A stretch of 64,000 nucleotides of DNA from Pseudomonadota bacterium. GTDB lineage: Bacteria > Pseudomonadota > Gammaproteobacteria > Burkholderiales > Burkholderiaceae_E. The notes under the pieces were generated by a model. The model searched no databases, was not told the origin of the DNA, and saw only the letters and a list, made by a program, of their open reading frames with translations. How positions within the stretch are numbered: position 1 is the first letter of the stretch; every line of letters starts with the position of its first letter. The stretch covers positions 1 to 64,000 of the forward strand of contig JAKPAM010000179.1 of NCBI GenBank assembly GCA_029779435.1. The letters run 5' to 3'. Below, in pieces: positions 11,405 through 20,690 of the stretch. A program made the position numbers and the translations under genes.

Positions 11405-12696
11405 GCGGCGCGCGTGGACGGTCTTCGCGGCCTGCCCGGCAGTCGGGCCTTTCGCTGATCGAGCTGATGGTGGCGCTGGTCATCACGATGATGGCATCGC
11501 TGCTGATGTTCCAGACGATGACGCTCGGCGAGGGCGGCAAGCGCACGGCCCGCGGCGGCAACGAATCGATGCGCGCGGGCACGATGGTGCTCGACGAGCT
11601 GTCGTTCCTCGTGCGCACCGCCGGCACGGGCCTCGCGCAGATCCCTGGCGCTTATGGCTGCGCGCTGACCGCTTATCGCGGCGGTGCGCAGGTGCTGCCG
11701 TTCGGCGGCACGCTGCCGGCGCCGTTCGACGCGGTGCCGACCGCGCCGTTCCGCATGGCGCCGGTGATGGCTTTCGACGGCGGTGACACTCCGGACGTGC
11801 TGCTGGTCATGAGCGGCAGCTCGGCGTCGGCCAACATCGCGATCCCGCGCGCCGAGGCGATGGTCGGCGGCGAATCGATCGGCGTCACCAACACGGTCGG
11901 CATCCGCCAGAACGACGCGGTGCTGATGACGCGGCTGATGCGCAGCGGTGCGCTGCTGCAGCCGGCCGATTGCTTCCTGACACAGGTCAACGTCGCGGCC
12001 GCGGATCTGAACGCGGCCACCGGCTACGTCGAGTCCAATCCGTTCAGCGTCGCCGGCAACACGTACTCGGCGCCGATCGGAACGCTGCCGGTCGGCGCAC
12101 GCTACACGCTGGCCACGCTGGGGACGGCGCCGGTGGCGATGTTGATCGGCGTGCGCCGCGGGGCAGGGCGCTCGGATCTCGTCGCTTATGACCTGCTCGC
12201 GCAGACCGGCCCGACCGTCCTGGCCGAGAACATCGTCGATTTCCAGGTGCTGTACGGCGTCGATACGAATGCCACGGCGGGCCGTTCGATCAATACCGAC
12301 ATCGATTTCTTCGGCGACGGCATCGTCGACGACTGGGTCGCGCCGATCGGCGAGTGGTCGGCCGCGAATCTGCGGGACCCGGCGCCCGGCGGCGCGACGT
12401 CGTGGAACGGTCCCGAGCGCCAGCGCCGGATCAAGTCGCTGCGCCTGGCGATCGTCACCGTCGATAGCGAAGTCTCGCGCAAGGCGGTCGACCGCCTCGA
12501 CCAGACGGTGCGCCTGTTCGACGGCGCAGTCGATAAGGGGAACGGGTCGCTGCGCATCGAACGGACGCTGGGCACCGGTGGATGGTGGGACCAGCGTTCC
12601 CGCTACCAGGTCTTCGAATCGATCGTGCCCGTGCGCAACCTGACCGGGGGATTGAGTCCCCTCGAGCCCAACCTGATCTTCGCCGCCTCGCCATGA
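11401..12696 (+). CDS. pilW: Minor pilin PilW
   Basis: 431 residues, the large-pilin class expected for PilW (GspJ-like). The prepilin motif is SG/LSLIELMVALVITMMASLL (cleavage after Gly16). The ATG overlaps the pilV stop and the TGA overlaps the pilX ATG. It is a minor pilin of the type IV pilus tip complex. Confidence 0.92.
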   Translation: MSGARGRSSRPARQSGLSLIELMVALVITMMASLLMFQTMTLGEGGKRTARGGNESMRAGTMVLDELSFLVRTAGTGLAQIPGAYGCALTAYRGGAQVLPFGGTLPAPFDAVPTAPFRMAPVMAFDGGDTPDVLLVMSGSSASANIAIPRAEAMVGGESIGVTNTVGIRQNDAVLMTRLMRSGALLQPADCFLTQVNVAAADLNAATGYVESNPFSVAGNTYSAPIGTLPVGARYTLATLGTAPVAMLIGVRRGAGRSDLVAYDLLAQTGPTVLAENIVDFQVLYGVDTNATAGRSINTDIDFFGDGIVDDWVAPIGEWSAANLRDPAPGGATSWNGPERQRRIKSLRLAIVTVDSEVSRKAVDRLDQTVRLFDGAVDKGNGSLRIERTLGTGGWWDQRSRYQVFESIVPVRNLTGGLSPLEPNLIFAASP

Positions 12697-13292
12697 TCCG
12701 ATCCGAACGCAACGGCCCCCGACGACAGCGGGGCATCACGCTGGTCGTCGCCCTGATCACCGTCGTCGCGATGTCGCTGGCCGCGCTAGCGATGTACCGC
12801 TCGGTCGACGTCGCGACGCTGCAGAGCGGCAACGTCGCCCGCCTGACCGACCAGGCCAACAAGGCCGACCTGTGCGTGCGTCGCGCGATCACGTGGATGA
12901 CCGATGCCTCGATCGACCTGCAGTCCGGCGCGAGCAACGCGGCCCGCAACTACCACGGCGTGCAGTTCGCGCCGAACGACATGGATGGCCGCTACAACCT
13001 GCACAACCGCCTCGTATCGAGCAGCGACAACGGTTGGATGGGCACGGCGCCGGACATCGACGCGGGCGAGGGCGTGCGCGTCAACTGCGTGATCGAGCGG
13101 GTCTGCGTCCGTGCGGAGCCTGCCGATGCGTCGCACTGTCAGATGGCGGGCGGCGCGCTCGGCGGACAGGGCAAGGACGGCACCAAGGAACTCGGCGTCG
13201 GTGCGCTGCCGGTGTTCCGGGTCTCGACGCGGGTCGACAGCGACAAGGGCGTGTCGTTCTCGCAGGTGACGCTGGGGCCGAGAATCAACTGA
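12693..13292 (+). CDS. pilX: Minor pilin PilX
   Basis: 199 residues. The class III signal is RRQRG/ITLVVALITVVAMSLAALAM. The residue at mature position 5 is Val, not Glu, which is typical of GspK-like tip pseudopilins rather than filament-core pilins. The ATG overlaps the pilW stop. It lies directly before pilY1, with which PilX is thought to interact. Confidence 0.9.
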   Translation: MIRSERNGPRRQRGITLVVALITVVAMSLAALAMYRSVDVATLQSGNVARLTDQANKADLCVRRAITWMTDASIDLQSGASNAARNYHGVQFAPNDMDGRYNLHNRLVSSSDNGWMGTAPDIDAGEGVRVNCVIERVCVRAEPADASHCQMAGGALGGQGKDGTKELGVGALPVFRVSTRVDSDKGVSFSQVTLGPRIN

Positions 13293-13302
13293 GGAGATCG
13301 CG

Positions 13303-16300
13303 ATGGGCAACGGAACGCGGCGCCTGCGCGGCGCATTGAGTTGGCTGCTGTCGGTCGCGATGGTGTGGTCGTCACCGCTGCACGCGGCCGTCACCGCGTT
13401 GGCCAACCAGCCGATCGGTGCGACCGGCTCCGCCAACGTGCCGGCCAACGTGCTGCTGACGCCGTCCGTCGAGTACCCGACCGCGATCAGCCAGGCGCAC
13501 ATCGGCGGCTTCAACGTCGCCACCGTCTACCTCGGCTATTTCGATTCGTACAAGTGCTACGACTATGACGCGGCGAACGGTCATTTCGTGCCCAAGGGCT
13601 GGACGGCGGGCGTCACCGTCGTCGGCGGCGCCGTGCTGCGCGGCGGGGCGATGACCTGCGCCGGGCGCTGGAGCGGCAACTACCTGAACTGGGCGACGAT
13701 GCAGACGATCGATACGTTCCGCCTGCTGATGACGGGTGGCGATCGCGTCGTCGACACGACGACCAAGACGGTCGTGCAGAAGGCTTTTGCGAGCAACCAG
13801 GGCAGCGTCAGCGCCAACTTCGAGATCAAGTCGCTGACCAGCGGCGTCGCGCAAGTCACTCCTTATGCGTCGGGCAGTGTTCACGTGCGCGTCTGGAACA
13901 TGGGCCGGTTGATGCGGATCGGCTTCTCGACGGCGGCCAAGGTGCAGGACAACAAGAAAGACGCGGACGAGATCGATCTGAACGTCGCCGTGCAGGTCTG
14001 CGTGAAGGATCCCGACAGCGATGCCGGCATCGGCAAGCCGATGCTCGAGAGCAACTGCGTCGGTTATGGCAGCGGCAGCGATCTTCACTACAAGCCCGAG
14101 GGCCTGATCCAGAAGAACGCGAAGACGATGCGATTCGGCGTGTTCACTTACCTGAACGATTCGAGCGCGATGCGCGATGGCGGGGTGCTGCGCGCGCGGA
14201 TGAAATCGGTCGGCCCGCAGAAATACGTGCCGGGCAGCGTTGCGACGGTCAATCCCAACGCGGAATGGGATGCCGCCACCGGCATATTCCTCCGGAATCC
14301 CGACCCGACGGATGCCGCCAACACGTCGCCGGCCGTGTTGAACAGTGGAGTCATCAACTACCTGAACAAGTTCGGCGAGTCCGGCTCGTACAAGGCGCTC
14401 GACAACGTCAGCGAGATGTACTACGGTGCGATCCGCTATCTGCGCCACCTCGGCTCGGTGCCCGAGTGGCAGAACTCTCTGAACGCGACGATGGTCGACG
14501 GATTCCCGGTCATCACGACCTGGGACGATCCGATCCAGTACAAATGCCAGCGGAACTTCACCGTCGGCATCGGCGATGTCAACACGCACCGCGACCGCAA
14601 CGTGCCCGGCGGCACCAACCGCACCGGTGAGCCGCCGACCGTGCCGCCGCTGGTGGCGGCCGACCCGGTCAACCTGAATACGGTGACCAATTCGCTGGGG
14701 GCGCTCGAAGGGCTCGGCTCGACGCTGGGCGATACGATCACCGGCTCCTCGATGGCCTCGTACTACATCGCCGGCGTCGCGTTCTGGGCGCACACCAACG
14801 ATATCCGCGCCGACCTGCCGGGCAAGCAGACCGTCGATTTCTTCTGGGTCGACGTGATGGAAGGGCGGGTCTACAAGCACAGGAACCAGTACTGGCTGGC
14901 CGCGAAGTACGGCGGCTTCAACGACACCGATGGGTCCGGCACGCCGAACAAGGATGCCGAATGGGCGGACAATGGCAGCACGTACAACGGTTCGCAATTG
15001 CCGGACAACTACTTCGCGGCGGCCAACCCGTCGGCGATGGCCGCCGGCCTGACGCGGACGTTCGCGCAGATCCAGGCCAAGATCGCGCGGGCTTCGGGAT
15101 TGAAGATGCCGTCGCCGATCCTGCCGGCGGTAGGCGAAAGCACGTACAGCTTCAGCCCTCGGTACGACCCCAACACCTGGACCGGCGACGTCATCGGCAA
15201 CCGGACGTCCGTCAATGACGACGGTGAACTGGGCAACGTCGAGCGGTTCTCTGCCAAAACCAGGATCGAGACCGACTTCAGCGGCGCCAAGCATGCGACG
15301 CGCAAGGTCGTCACCGGCTGGGACGGCGCCGCGGGCTTCGCGACCTACCCGTTCACCGCGGCAGGCGTGCCGGCGGAGCTGTTGGCCGTGCTCGACAGCG
15401 ACACCACGCGCGCGCAGAGCCTGATCAACTACCTGCGCGGCGATCGCACGCACGAGGGCACGCTGTGGCGCACGCGCCAGACGCTGCTGGGCTCGGTCGT
15501 CAACAGCGACGTGGGCATCGTCGCGCCGTCCACCGAACCTTATGACGACGGCGCGAACCCCGGGTACTCGATGTTCAAGGGCGGCACGGCGTCGCGCACG
15601 CCGACGGTGATCTTCGGCGCCAACGACGGCATGCTGCACATGGTCAACGGCAACATCGACAGCAGCGACGGCGGTCGGGAGCTGTGGGCCTACGTGCCGC
15701 GTGCAATGTACGCGACCGATCCGGCGTTCGGGACGAACGGTCTCGTCAGCTTCGCGAATCCGACCTATGCGCACCGCTACCTGGTCGACGGCAAGGTCCG
15801 CGTCCAGGACGTGAAACTACCCGCCGGCTGGCATACGCTGGCGATCGCCGGCCTGGGCAAGGGCGGCCGCGCCTACGTCGCGTTGGACATGACGGACGCG
15901 GCGTCGCACGGATCGCTGTCGGTGACCGCGCTGGGCACCAAGGTACTGTGGGAGTTCACCGATCCGAACCTGGGCTACACGTTCGGTGCACCGCGCGTGT
16001 TCAAGACCAAGGCGCATGGCTGGGTCATCGCGCTGCCGTCCGGCTACAACAACGCCGATGGCAAGGGCTACGTGTTTCTCGTTGATCCGCAGACCGGGCA
16101 GAAGGTGGCGACGCTGACGACCGGCAGTGGCTCGGCCGACGATCCGAGCGGCCTGGCGCATCTCGGCGCATACATCCCCGACCTCGGCGACTACACGGCC
16201 GACATGCTGTACGGCGGCGACCTGCACGGCAACGTCTGGCGCTGGGATCTGCGCGGCGATGCCAGCCTGGACGGCCAGGCCGCGGTCAAGATCGCTCAGT

Positions 16301-16989
16301 TGACCAATGGTGCCGGCGCGGCGCTGCCGATCACGACGGAGCCCGAGATCCAGTCGTACCCGGGATCGCAGGAGCGCTACGTGTTCTTCGGCACCGGCCG
16401 CTACCTGGACGACAGCGACGTCATCGCCAGCCAGACGCAGGCGTTGTTCGGGCTGCGCGATGGCGACCGGTACACGCCCTGGGACGCGTCGACGCTGCCG
16501 GCCGGCCTGTCGTATCCGATCAAGCGTGACAAGCTGCAGCAGGTAACGAGCCTGACCGACGGCGTCCTCTACGACCCGAACAAGGGCGGGTGGTTCTACG
16601 ACCTGACCGACGGGACGGGGGGTGCCAACGAACGCGTGATCGTCAATCCGGTCGGCTACGGCGGGCAGATCGTGTTCGCGTCGCTGGTGCCAGGCAGCGA
16701 CCCGTGCGCGCCGCAGGGCACGAGCAACCTGTATGCGCTGGACTTCAAGAACGTCGCCTCGCAACTGTCGGTGCCGAAGATCGCGCTCGAATCGGCGGTC
16801 GTCGACGTCTCGATCATCAACACGCAAGGCACGGTGACCGCCTCGGTGTCGACGGCCGGGTCGGTCGGCTCGTCGGGCAAGGCCGACGACGTCAAGTGCA
16901 GCGGCGATGGTTGCCTGGTCGGCATGCGCGCGATCACGCCGTCGATGATGACGCGGCTGAGCGTCCGGGAGATACGGCCCGGGTTGTGA
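13303..16989 (+). CDS. pilY1: Type IV pilus tip adhesin/assembly protein PilY1
   Basis: 1228 residues with a signal peptide ending near SSPLHA. The C-terminal half is the PilC/PilY1 beta-propeller domain (GANDGMLHMVNGN, LGKGGRAYVALDMTD, YGGDLHGNVWRWDLRG). PilY1 sits at the pilus tip, supports pilus extension and can act as an adhesin or mechanosensor. An EF-hand-like loop rich in Asp (DTDGSGTPNKD, 541-551) lies before the propeller. In the propeller, where Pseudomonas PilY1 has a Ca-binding D-x-N-x-D-G loop, this protein has the shorter DLGDYTAD (960-967). GAGGAG precedes the ATG. Confidence 0.95.
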   Translation: MGNGTRRLRGALSWLLSVAMVWSSPLHAAVTALANQPIGATGSANVPANVLLTPSVEYPTAISQAHIGGFNVATVYLGYFDSYKCYDYDAANGHFVPKGWTAGVTVVGGAVLRGGAMTCAGRWSGNYLNWATMQTIDTFRLLMTGGDRVVDTTTKTVVQKAFASNQGSVSANFEIKSLTSGVAQVTPYASGSVHVRVWNMGRLMRIGFSTAAKVQDNKKDADEIDLNVAVQVCVKDPDSDAGIGKPMLESNCVGYGSGSDLHYKPEGLIQKNAKTMRFGVFTYLNDSSAMRDGGVLRARMKSVGPQKYVPGSVATVNPNAEWDAATGIFLRNPDPTDAANTSPAVLNSGVINYLNKFGESGSYKALDNVSEMYYGAIRYLRHLGSVPEWQNSLNATMVDGFPVITTWDDPIQYKCQRNFTVGIGDVNTHRDRNVPGGTNRTGEPPTVPPLVAADPVNLNTVTNSLGALEGLGSTLGDTITGSSMASYYIAGVAFWAHTNDIRADLPGKQTVDFFWVDVMEGRVYKHRNQYWLAAKYGGFNDTDGSGTPNKDAEWADNGSTYNGSQLPDNYFAAANPSAMAAGLTRTFAQIQAKIARASGLKMPSPILPAVGESTYSFSPRYDPNTWTGDVIGNRTSVNDDGELGNVERFSAKTRIETDFSGAKHATRKVVTGWDGAAGFATYPFTAAGVPAELLAVLDSDTTRAQSLINYLRGDRTHEGTLWRTRQTLLGSVVNSDVGIVAPSTEPYDDGANPGYSMFKGGTASRTPTVIFGANDGMLHMVNGNIDSSDGGRELWAYVPRAMYATDPAFGTNGLVSFANPTYAHRYLVDGKVRVQDVKLPAGWHTLAIAGLGKGGRAYVALDMTDAASHGSLSVTALGTKVLWEFTDPNLGYTFGAPRVFKTKAHGWVIALPSGYNNADGKGYVFLVDPQTGQKVATLTTGSGSADDPSGLAHLGAYIPDLGDYTADMLYGGDLHGNVWRWDLRGDASLDGQAAVKIAQLTNGAGAALPITTEPEIQSYPGSQERYVFFGTGRYLDDSDVIASQTQALFGLRDGDRYTPWDASTLPAGLSYPIKRDKLQQVTSLTDGVLYDPNKGGWFYDLTDGTGGANERVIVNPVGYGGQIVFASLVPGSDPCAPQGTSNLYALDFKNVASQLSVPKIALESAVVDVSIINTQGTVTASVSTAGSVGSSGKADDVKCSGDGCLVGMRAITPSMMTRLSVREIRPGL

Positions 16990-17196
16990 CGGGCCTTGGT
17001 CCGCCAGCAGCCGTCGCTCGTCGGTAGCACGTCCGCGTTGCCGACCAGCGAGCGGCCGAACTCGAACATCATTTCCGGATCGCGCGCCACCCGATGCGCG
17101 GCCGGCGCTCGACCGGCGCCGCCAGCATCGCGCCGCGGCGGCTCGCCGCCCGCATCGGCGAACTCGCGGTAGGCGGCCTCGATCACCCGGTGTGCG

Positions 17197-17439
17197 TCAG
17201 GGTTTCGTCGCGTTCTTCTTGTCGTCGCCGGGGGCGGTCTTGCCGTCAACCGCCGCGGGGGACGCCGCCGGGGTTGCGGCCGGGGTCGCGGCCGGCGTCA
17301 CCGGAGCGACGGCCTCGGGCGGCTTGGGCGGGCGCTTGGGCATGAACAGCGGCCCGTTCTGCCCGCAGGCCGACAGGGTCACCAGGGCGCCGAGCGACGC
17401 CGCCATTATCATGGAGCGCAATGACATCGGAATACGCAT
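17197..17439 (-). CDS. lptM: LptM-like small outer-membrane lipoprotein
   Basis: 80 residues. The lipobox LSAC places the acylated Cys at residue 25, followed by GQNGPLFMP, the family motif of LptM/YifL (CGxxGPLYxP). In E. coli, LptM helps oxidative maturation of the LptDE lipopolysaccharide translocon. The tail is low complexity (TPAA repeats, then charged). It is divergent from cyaY with only 14 bases between start codons. The lysA gene often found next to it in relatives is not present. Confidence 0.88.
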   Translation of the reverse strand: MRIPMSLRSMIMAASLGALVTLSACGQNGPLFMPKRPPKPPEAVAPVTPAATPAATPAASPAAVDGKTAPGDDKKNATKP

Positions 17440-17453
17440 CGGAACACACTACC

Positions 17454-17783
17454 ATGACAGAAACGGAATTCGTCGCCGCTTGCGAGCAGGTGCTCGGCGA
17501 CCTCGAGGAGGCGCTCGATGCGTTGCCGATCGATACCGACACCGAACGGTCCGGCCTGGTCCTGACGATCGAGCTGGAGGACGGCAGCAAGATCATCGTC
17601 AACGGCAATACGCCGCTGCGCGAGATCTGGGTGGCGGCCCGTGCCGGAGGCTTCCATTTCCGCCATGAAGGCGGGCGGTGGCTCGATACCCGCGGCGGCC
17701 AGTCGCTGCATGCGTGCTTGTCCGACTGCCTGTCCCGGCAGGCGGGCCGGACGGTCGTGTTGGACGATCGGGGCGACCGCTGA
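17454..17783 (+). CDS. cyaY: Iron donor protein CyaY (bacterial frataxin)
   Basis: 109 residues from the ATG at 17454. The frataxin fold is indicated by an acidic first helix (EFVAACEQVLGDLEEALD) and the LREIWVAARAGGFHFRHEGGRWLDTR strand region. CyaY binds iron and modulates IscS-dependent Fe-S assembly. An in-frame ATG at 17421 would extend it into the lptM gene and is less likely. Convergent with mrcA. Confidence 0.95.
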   Translation: MTETEFVAACEQVLGDLEEALDALPIDTDTERSGLVLTIELEDGSKIIVNGNTPLREIWVAARAGGFHFRHEGGRWLDTRGGQSLHACLSDCLSRQAGRTVVLDDRGDR

Positions 17784-17838
17784 TGCCGCGGAGCGGGGTG
17801 CCCGCGGTCGATCTCGAGGGTCGACGGACCCTGGAACA

Positions 17839-20187
17839 CTAGAACACCTGGTCGCGCACCTGGTCGGCGTTGTCGCCGTTGCCGACGCCGCCTTCGGAGA
17901 TGCCGATCGCCGAAACGCCCTGGCCCGGCTGGGCTTCGGCGTAGTACCACTCGCCGTTGACCTGGACCACGCCCGGCGGCACCGTGGGGGCGGCGTCCGG
18001 CACGCCCTTGAGGGCCTGTCCCATGAACGAGATCCAGATCGGCAGCGCCAGGCCGCCGCCGGTCTCGCGGTCGCCGAGCTTGGCCGGCTTGTCGAAGCCG
18101 ACCCACACGGCCGCGGCCAGGCTGGGCTGGTAGCCGACGAACCACGCGTCATAGGCGTCGTTCGTCGTGCCGGTCTTGCCTGCCAGATCGGTGCGTTTGA
18201 GGCTCATCGCCTTGTTGGCCGTGCCGCGCCGCACGACATCGCGCAGCATGCTGTCCATGATGAACGCGTTGCGTCCGTCGATCGCGCGGTGGGATTCATC
18301 GCCGGCCTTGACCGGGTGCGCCTCGGCGATCACGCGGCCTTCGGCGTCGGTGATCCGCCGGATCAGGTACGGGTCGACACGGTAGCCGCCGTTGGCGAAC
18401 ACCGAGATCGCGCCGGCCATCTGCCACGGCGTCACCGACCCGGCGCCCAGCGCCATCGTCAGGTAGGCCGGATGCCGTTCGGCGTCGAAGCCGAAGCGCG
18501 TCACGTAGTCCTGCGCATACTGCGTGCCGATCGTCTGGAGGATGCGGATCGATACCAGGTTCTTGGACTTCTGCAGCGCCTGGCGCATCGTCATCGGGCC
18601 CTCGAACCGGCCGTCGTAGTTCTTCGGATCCCATAACTGGCCGCCGGTCATCGTGGACGGCAGGTTCAGCGGCGCGTCATTGATCAGCGTGCTGGTCATC
18701 AGACCCTTGTCGAGCGATGCCGAGTAGATGAACGGCTTGAAGCTCGAGCCCGGCTGGCGCCAGGCCTGCGTGGCGCGGTTGAACTTGTTGCGGTCGAAGT
18801 GGAAGCCGCCGACCAGCGCGCGCACCGAACCGTCCTGGGTGTTCATCGCGACCAGCGCCGATTCGACGGACGGCAACTGCGTCAGGTCCCACTGGCCGCC
18901 CTTGCCCTCGACGATCCGCACGACCGCGCCCGGACGGATCCGGCGGGCGGCCGGTACCCGGTCGGTCAGCGAAATCGCGGCGAACTTCAGGCCTTCGGGG
19001 CCGATCTCGATCTCGCTGTCGTGCGAGCGGTTGACGCGCACCTTGCGCGCGTCGGCCGCCACCACGACGGCGGTCTTGAACTCGTCGACGTCGGGCGCAT
19101 CGGCCAGCGCGTTCTCGATCGCCGCGTCGCGTTTCGCCTTGTCGACGGGCAGATCGACGTATGCCTCGGGGCCGCGATAGCCGTGCTTGCGGTCATAGTC
19201 GATGACACCCTGCTTGAGCGACAGATTGGCGGCACGCTGGTCATCCGACATCACCGTCGTATAGACGTTGAGTCCCGCCGTGTAGGTCTCGTCGCGATAA
19301 GCGTCGAACGCGAGCTGGCGGGCCAGTTCAGCGACATAAGGGGCCTTGAGCGCGAATTCGGTGTTGGCGGTATCCCCGAAGGTCAGCTTCTGCTCGAGCG
19401 CCTGCTGGTACTGGGCGTCGGTCAGGAAGTTGAATTCGCGCATCCGACGCAGGATGTAGCGCTGGCGTTCGGTCGCGCGCTTGGGATTCTCGATCGGGTT
19501 GAAGCGCGACGGCGCCTTGGGCAGCCCCGCCAGCATCGCGGCCTCGGCGGGCGTCACCTGCGCCAGCGGCTTGCCGAAATACACCTGCGAGGCCGACGCG
19601 AAGCCCCACGCGCGCTTGCCCAGGAAGATCTGGTTGATGTAGATCTCGAGGATCTGGTCCTTGGAGAAGTTCTCCTCGATCTTGAACGAGACCAGGATCT
19701 CGTAGATCTTGCGGATATAAGTGCGTTCGCTCGACAGGAAGAAGTTGCGCGCGAGCTGCATCGTGATCGTGCTGGCGCCCTGCTGGATGCCGCCGGCGCT
19801 GAAGTTCGACAACGCCGCGCGGGCGATGCCTTTCATGTCGACGCCCGAATGCTCGAAGAAGCTGGCGTCCTCGGCGGCCAGGATCGCGTTCTTCATCACG
19901 GCCGGCACATCCTCGATCCGCACGACGCTGCGGCGCTCTTCACCGAACTCGCCGATCAGCACGCCATCGGCCGTGAACACGCGCAGCGGGATCTTGGGCC
20001 GGTACTCGGCCAGCGCGTCCAGCGGCGGCAGCCGGTCGTTGGCCAGCAGCACCGCCAGCGCCACGGCCAGCACACCGGTCAGTGCCAGCGCGGCCGGAAT
20101 CGCCAGCAGCGTCAGCGTCAGCTTCAGCCAGTGGCGGTCTTTCTTGGACTTGCGCGACGGACGCTTGGACGGAGGGGAGGGCGGCAT
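17839..20187 (-). CDS. mrcA: Penicillin-binding protein 1A (bifunctional peptidoglycan synthase)
   Basis: 782 residues. A basic N-terminus and one membrane anchor (about 21-50) precede the GT51 glycosyltransferase domain, with catalytic Glu106 in AAEDASFFEHSG and the GASTITMQLARNFFL motif. The transpeptidase domain has Ser481 (SSFK), SKN and KTGTT motifs. It polymerises and cross-links peptidoglycan in the periplasm. It is divergent from pilM, a conserved arrangement in proteobacteria where PBP1A and PilMNOPQ are neighbours. Confidence 0.97.
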   Translation of the reverse strand: MPPSPPSKRPSRKSKKDRHWLKLTLTLLAIPAALALTGVLAVALAVLLANDRLPPLDALAEYRPKIPLRVFTADGVLIGEFGEERRSVVRIEDVPAVMKNAILAAEDASFFEHSGVDMKGIARAALSNFSAGGIQQGASTITMQLARNFFLSSERTYIRKIYEILVSFKIEENFSKDQILEIYINQIFLGKRAWGFASASQVYFGKPLAQVTPAEAAMLAGLPKAPSRFNPIENPKRATERQRYILRRMREFNFLTDAQYQQALEQKLTFGDTANTEFALKAPYVAELARQLAFDAYRDETYTAGLNVYTTVMSDDQRAANLSLKQGVIDYDRKHGYRGPEAYVDLPVDKAKRDAAIENALADAPDVDEFKTAVVVAADARKVRVNRSHDSEIEIGPEGLKFAAISLTDRVPAARRIRPGAVVRIVEGKGGQWDLTQLPSVESALVAMNTQDGSVRALVGGFHFDRNKFNRATQAWRQPGSSFKPFIYSASLDKGLMTSTLINDAPLNLPSTMTGGQLWDPKNYDGRFEGPMTMRQALQKSKNLVSIRILQTIGTQYAQDYVTRFGFDAERHPAYLTMALGAGSVTPWQMAGAISVFANGGYRVDPYLIRRITDAEGRVIAEAHPVKAGDESHRAIDGRNAFIMDSMLRDVVRRGTANKAMSLKRTDLAGKTGTTNDAYDAWFVGYQPSLAAAVWVGFDKPAKLGDRETGGGLALPIWISFMGQALKGVPDAAPTVPPGVVQVNGEWYYAEAQPGQGVSAIGISEGGVGNGDNADQVRDQVF

Positions 20188-20690
20188 CGGGGGGCCTCGG
20201 CTGGACGTACCCGCGCAGCGGCCTGCGCGGTCCGCGGCAGGAATCGCCCCCGCGCGGGCGGGCGATGCCGGCTCGAGCCGGGGTGGGTTGAGACGGCCCG
20301 ATTATAAGACGCGGTGTTGCAGGCAGGCCCCTTCCGTGGCCGTCGGCCAAGTGAATTCGACCGCTTGACACCGATTCGCCACATGCGGGCCCGAGTGGCG
20401 GCATAAATGGCCAGGACGCGGAAGCAGGACGCAAAAGCAGGACGCAAAAGCGGAACGCAGCGGTCGGCGACGGTCGGCGCGGCAGCCGGCAAGGCGATGG
20501 CGCCGCTGGTCCGTTCATCGCGCGCCGCAGCCGGAAGGCGGAGCGCCCACGACGGATGGCACCTGTGTCGTGCGTCGTGGCTGTCAAATAACTTTACAGT
20601 TGATCAGGGTCGCTCCGGCATTGGAAAGATTGTCGGAAATGCATTGCAAGTTTCTGATTAACAAAGATTTTCTCAGATGACGGGGTCAAT
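20188..20690. other. mrcA-pilM divergent intergenic region (503 bases)
   Basis: No credible gene. The mrcA-proximal 110 bases include a perfect -10 hexamer on the minus strand. The central part is GC-rich, with a short Arg-rich open frame (20407-20661) that lacks coding character. The pilM-proximal ~110 bases (from about 20580) are distinctly AT-rich and probably hold the pilM promoter, but no good -35/-10 pair or sigma-54 site could be fixed. Confidence 0.6.
20301..20306 (-). promoter_or_regulatory. Candidate mrcA -10 element
   Basis: TATAAT on the minus strand, about 115 bases upstream of the mrcA start. No convincing -35 lies 17 bases upstream, so this is only a candidate. Confidence 0.4.

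Noticed and set aside
13372-15774. 800-residue minus-strand frame opposite pilY1
   Set aside because: Same codon-bias shadow effect; the plus strand carries the recognisable PilY1 domains.
20620-20655. Possible sigma-54 promoter (GG...GC) before pilM
   Set aside because: The GG-to-GC spacing is 9 rather than the required 10 bases, and the -24 block is not TGGCAC.
20407-20661. 84-residue plus-strand frame between mrcA and pilM
   Set aside because: Lys/Arg/Ala-rich with no ribosome binding site or family motif, and its end runs through the AT-rich promoter-like region of pilM.
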